Positions 5,522 to 8,289 of a DNA stretch of 8,289 nt are shown in pieces; the first letter of the stretch is position 1, and each line of letters opens with the position of its first letter. The stretch covers positions 1 to 8,289 of the forward strand of contig JAHEKK010000121.1 of assembly GCA_024638395.1 (NCBI GenBank). The letters run 5' to 3'. The notes under the pieces are model-generated. The model did not search any database. It was not told the DNA's origin and worked only from the letters and a program-made list of their open reading frames with translations. A program made the position numbers and the translations under genes. The stretch comes from Gemmatimonadota bacterium (GTDB taxonomy: Bacteria > Gemmatimonadota > Gemmatimonadetes > Longimicrobiales > Gaopeijiaceae).

Positions 5522-6992
5522 CGTCGCCGGCGACCGGCTGGAGTCCGCCTGGACCGGACGATCTCCGGAGCCGCTGGCCGAAATGGAAGAACCCTCGGGG
5601 ATATGGGCGCCTCGCACCTCGCTGGGACAATGGGTGCTGACCGCTGCCCCCCTCTGGTTCGCCGACGTGGTGGGACTCCGGTTCGCACCTGAGCTGACGA
5701 CCTACTTGCTGGCTGGACAGGTGCCTCCCGCCGAACCCCAGGGAGTCGGTTTGACGGGGATTGCGGTCGTCGTACTGTGCCTCTTTCCGCTGGCGGGCTT
5801 GTACCCTGGAGCGGGGCTCAGCGGAGGCCGAGAAATGCGACGGATCGCACTCACGACCGGCGTCGGGCTCGGGGCCGGGGTGGCGCTAGGTTGGTGGGGA
5901 GGGCCGGTAGGCGTCGTCCTGTTGACCTACACGTCCACCGTCCTGTGCGTATTCGCTCTTCGCACCGCCGTCCGCAAAGTTGTTGCCCGCTTCACCTGGT
6001 GGGGGATTCCCATTTCGCTGTTCGGAGCCGTGGAGGATACGAGCCGCGTGCGGGCCTATCTGCTGAAGGCTGCCCATTTCGGTCTCCGACCAGTCGTCCC
6101 GAGCGACGCTGCCCGGGAATTCACAAACCGGCCAGCGGAATCTACGGCCGCTCCGGCCACCCTCCCCGCGACCCGCTCGCGCTCCCGGGCCTGGCAGGGT
6201 GCCGTCGTTGCCTCAGCCGAATCACCCCTGCGGTCCGCAGCCCTCGCGGACTCGCTTCGAAAAGACCTCAGGGTCGTGTATTTGATTCCCGATCCTTGGT
6301 GCTCCGGGAGTAAGTTCAGGGCTGATCGCACCCTCGGGGACTTGGCCGCCGTTCGTATCGACGGACGCGCTCACGGCGCGCCATCGCGGGTGTGCAAGCG
6401 GGTCATGGACCTGGCCTTGGCGTCGGTCGGCGCGGTTCTGTGCCTACCGCTCATGATGCTGATCGCGGTGGCCATCAAGGTCAGCTCCCCTGGGCCCGTC
6501 TTCTACGGTCATCCCCGTATCGGCTTCAACGGTCGGCGATTCCTTGTCTGGAAGTACCGCACCATGGCGACCAACGCACAGGAAAAGCTGAGAGAGTGCC
6601 TTGATGAGGATCCGGAACTTCGCCGGGAGTGGGAGCTGTACCACAAGCTCAAGGACGACCCCCGGGTAACGAGCGTGGGGAGAATCCTGAGGCGCACCAG
6701 CCTGGACGAGCTGCCACAGCTCTGGAACGTCCTCAAAGGCGAGATGAGTATCGTGGGCCCTCGACCCATCGTGGCAGCCGAGGTCGCCCGGTACGGGGCG
6801 GACTTCCGCTTGCTTCTGATCTCCAGGCCCGGCGTGACCGGCCTGTGGCAGGTCTCGGGAAGGAACAACACCACCTACCAGGAGCGCGTGTTCTTCGACG
6901 CCCACTACGTTCGGAACCGGTCGCTTTGGATGGACGTGAGCATCGTGGCCCAGACTCTTGGGGCTGTCTACGAGAAGGATGGCGCCTACTGA
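5508..6992 (+). CDS. wbaP: WbaP-type undecaprenyl-phosphate sugar-1-phosphate transferase
   Basis: A membrane enzyme of 494 residues that starts repeat-unit synthesis by moving a sugar 1-phosphate (galactose in characterised WbaP; not certain here) from a UDP-sugar to undecaprenyl phosphate. The N-terminal part has four likely membrane helices (about 41-58, 80-99, 111-130, 132-152). A middle region (163-290) contains GIPISLFGAVEDTSRVRAYL and DLRVVYLIPDPW. The C-terminal Bac_transf domain (about 295-494) has the membrane segment at 300-325 with a helix-breaking Pro314, VWKYRTM (347-353), DDPRVTSVGRILRRTSLDELPQ with the catalytic Asp-Glu pair 400-401, GEMSIVGPRP (411-420) and RPGVTGLWQVSGR (440-452). 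The LREC..EW.LYHKLKDDP insert is typical of WbaP rather than short PglC-like enzymes. The middle region lacks the usual Gly-rich loop. Start ATG 5508 overlaps the upstream gene by 14 bases; ATG 5583 is a possible but less likely alternative. The symbol denotes family, not proven substrate. Confidence 0.92.
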   Translation: MLSTSVAGDRLESAWTGRSPEPLAEMEEPSGIWAPRTSLGQWVLTAAPLWFADVVGLRFAPELTTYLLAGQVPPAEPQGVGLTGIAVVVLCLFPLAGLYPGAGLSGGREMRRIALTTGVGLGAGVALGWWGGPVGVVLLTYTSTVLCVFALRTAVRKVVARFTWWGIPISLFGAVEDTSRVRAYLLKAAHFGLRPVVPSDAAREFTNRPAESTAAPATLPATRSRSRAWQGAVVASAESPLRSAALADSLRKDLRVVYLIPDPWCSGSKFRADRTLGDLAAVRIDGRAHGAPSRVCKRVMDLALASVGAVLCLPLMMLIAVAIKVSSPGPVFYGHPRIGFNGRRFLVWKYRTMATNAQEKLRECLDEDPELRREWELYHKLKDDPRVTSVGRILRRTSLDELPQLWNVLKGEMSIVGPRPIVAAEVARYGADFRLLLISRPGVTGLWQVSGRNNTTYQERVFFDAHYVRNRSLWMDVSIVAQTLGAVYEKDGAY

Positions 6993-7011
6993 GGGGACGG
7001 GACGGCCCCTC
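6991..7011 (+). terminator. GC-rich stem-loop at the end of the plus-strand gene row (weak terminator candidate)
   Basis: GAGGGG (6991-6996) pairs with CCCCTC (7006-7011) around a 9-base loop. The stem starts on the last bases of the WbaP-type stop codon, in the 52-bp spacer between two convergent genes, where a terminator is expected. No T-run follows on either strand, so intrinsic termination is doubtful. Confidence 0.3.
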
Positions 7012-7044
7012 TCGAGTCCGGCGCCTCACTGAGCTCCCCTGCCC

Positions 7045-8289
7045 TCAATCCTCTTCGGCTCCCATTTGTCCAAAGCCTGCGGCCTTGGTCACGCGTCGTG
7101 CCAGGCTCCGGCGCCGCCTTCCGTCCAGTCCTCCGTAGAAACAAAGCAACGCGGATGGGGGCGCCGTGAGGAGGATCCCGCCGATGAGCCCGACCCAGGT
7201 ATGGGCCGCCACCCGCTGGGCAACGGCCAGGGCAACCACCGCAACCAGAGCGGAAACGATGGCGGGTCGGAACGCCCTCCTCAGGTCCTGAGTGGGCGAG
7301 AAGCCTAGTGTGCGGCTCACGAGGAAGGGATAGGCCAAGCTCAGCAGGCTCCTCCCTCCCATCAGGCCCAGACATAGGCCGACGATGCCCTTGTCCATGG
7401 GGCCCACGAGCAGGGCGGCAAGAGCGATAGCCAGAAGCGTCGAAAGGACACCCAGGAGTACCTTGCCACGCATCTCCAGCGTCAGGTCGATGATGTTGGC
7501 ATCGTTCCGGAGAAGGACGTACTGACCCACCATGACCAGCACGGCCAAGGTCACCACGGGACCGATGGCGTATTCCGGTCCGACCCAGAGGGTCACGAAA
7601 GAGTCGTTCCAGAGCAGGATGCAAGCGCCGATTGCCGTCATGAGGCACCAGGAAAAGGCCATGATGTCTTGCCGCACGGCCGTGGCCTTCTTCAGTTTGC
7701 TCGCCCCGATGAGGCCGCCCAGGCCCGGGGTGGCGCCGAACACCACCATGGCCGCCAGATTGACCATGGATTCGGGGGCGAACTTCATGATCGTATACTC
7801 CGAGACCAGGCCCACCGAGGCGAGGATTCCCAGGATCACGATATCACTGCCGCGCATCAGGCGGCTGACCAGGTTCCAGCTCAGGAACCATCCGCTCAAC
7901 CGGAGGAATCCGAGCAGTTTCTCTTTAGAGGGACGCTGAACGCCGAGCCACGGCACGTATGCTTTCGCCACGGTCCAGAAGAACAGGCCCGTCCCCAGCG
8001 TCGTGATGAGAGCGGCGGCAGCAAGGCCGACGAGCCCCCAGCCAAGCAGCACGGCCGCTGCCGATAGTATTCCACCGAGGATAGTTGTGGCCGTGGACCA
8101 TCCCAGCCGCTTGTACCCCAGGTTCTCTCCTTCGAGGACGGATCGGGGCAGTCCCGCCAGGGTGGCGAGGATGAGGTTGGCCACCAGAACGGCTGCCGCG
8201 AGGCGAACGGTCCATGTGGCTTCATCCGGGGTGTCGATCCAGGCGGGTGAGTAACAGGCCAGTGCAGCTCCGACCGGGACCAGAACGGG
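7045..8289 (-). CDS. Wzx/MATE-like polysaccharide flippase (N-terminus outside window)
   Basis: An integral membrane protein that probably flips lipid-linked repeat units to the outer face of the cytoplasmic membrane. The minus-strand frame has no stop from 7047 up to the window edge at 8289, giving 414 visible residues. The GTG at 8182-8184 is therefore internal, because the residues before it (including RLAAAVLVANLIL, a membrane segment) continue the protein. At least eleven hydrophobic segments of 17-22 residues are visible, separated by short charged loops. LPRSVLEGENLGYKRL (about 8151-8104), RLMRGSDIVILG (about 7863-7828) and FVTLWVGPEYAIG (about 7600-7562) match patterns of the polysaccharide-biosynthesis flippase superfamily. 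The protein ends in a basic stretch (GRRRRSLARRV) and a short acidic tail. By comparison with the family, about 80-100 N-terminal residues are missing. It is convergent with the plus-strand genes and so belongs to a separate transcript. Confidence 0.9.
   Translation of the reverse strand, partial: PVLVPVGAALACYSPAWIDTPDEATWTVRLAAAVLVANLILATLAGLPRSVLEGENLGYKRLGWSTATTILGGILSAAAVLLGWGLVGLAAAALITTLGTGLFFWTVAKAYVPWLGVQRPSKEKLLGFLRLSGWFLSWNLVSRLMRGSDIVILGILASVGLVSEYTIMKFAPESMVNLAAMVVFGATPGLGGLIGASKLKKATAVRQDIMAFSWCLMTAIGACILLWNDSFVTLWVGPEYAIGPVVTLAVLVMVGQYVLLRNDANIIDLTLEMRGKVLLGVLSTLLAIALAALLVGPMDKGIVGLCLGLMGGRSLLSLAYPFLVSRTLGFSPTQDLRRAFRPAIVSALVAVVALAVAQRVAAHTWVGLIGGILLTAPPSALLCFYGGLDGRRRRSLARRVTKAAGFGQMGAEED

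Noticed and set aside
8182..8184. GTG as start of the flippase
   Set aside because: The frame continues without a stop to the window edge and the upstream residues form a membrane segment in register with the family, so the gene is cut by the window rather than starting here.

Overview
The window is a slice of a cell-surface polysaccharide locus (exopolysaccharide, capsule or O-antigen type) from a GC-rich bacterium; by eye, G+C is around two thirds. A full-length WbaP-type initiating phosphosugar transferase, three GT4 glycosyltransferases and a Wzx-like flippase point to a Wzx/Wzy-style pathway that builds repeat units on undecaprenyl phosphate. These parts are most typical of diderm bacteria. 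No rRNA, tRNA or other phylogenetic marker is present, so the phylum cannot be named. I see no mobile element, CRISPR array or RNA gene.

Layout on the plus strand: the C-terminal end of a GT4 glycosyltransferase (2-469, cut by the window edge); a second GT4 glycosyltransferase (466-1614); a small stand-alone P-loop kinase-like protein (1604-2422); a two-domain protein with an N-terminal nucleotidyltransferase-like domain and a C-terminal thymidylate-kinase-like domain (2422-3942); a gap of 202 bp with two predicted stem-loops (3943-4144); a third GT4 glycosyltransferase (4145-5521); and a WbaP-type polyprenyl-phosphate sugar-phosphate transferase (5508-6992). After a 52-bp spacer, the minus strand carries a Wzx/MATE-like flippase (7045-8289). 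Its reading frame stays open to the right window edge, so its N-terminus lies outside.

The first four genes are packed stop-on-start (overlaps of 4, 11 and 1 bases), and the last two plus-strand genes overlap by 14 bases. This suggests one or two translationally coupled operons, with the 202-bp gap as the only place for internal regulation. In the inferred pathway the WbaP-like enzyme puts the first sugar phosphate on undecaprenyl phosphate, the GT4 enzymes add further sugars, and the flippase moves the lipid-linked unit across the membrane. A polymerase (Wzy) and chain-length or export genes (Wzz/Wzc/Wza) are not in the window.

The least understood part is the adjacent pair of kinase-like genes between the glycosyltransferases. 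They look like distant relatives of thymidylate kinase, but the context argues against a nucleotide-metabolism role. Their substrate is unknown to me, and they are the best candidates here for an undescribed modification or precursor step.
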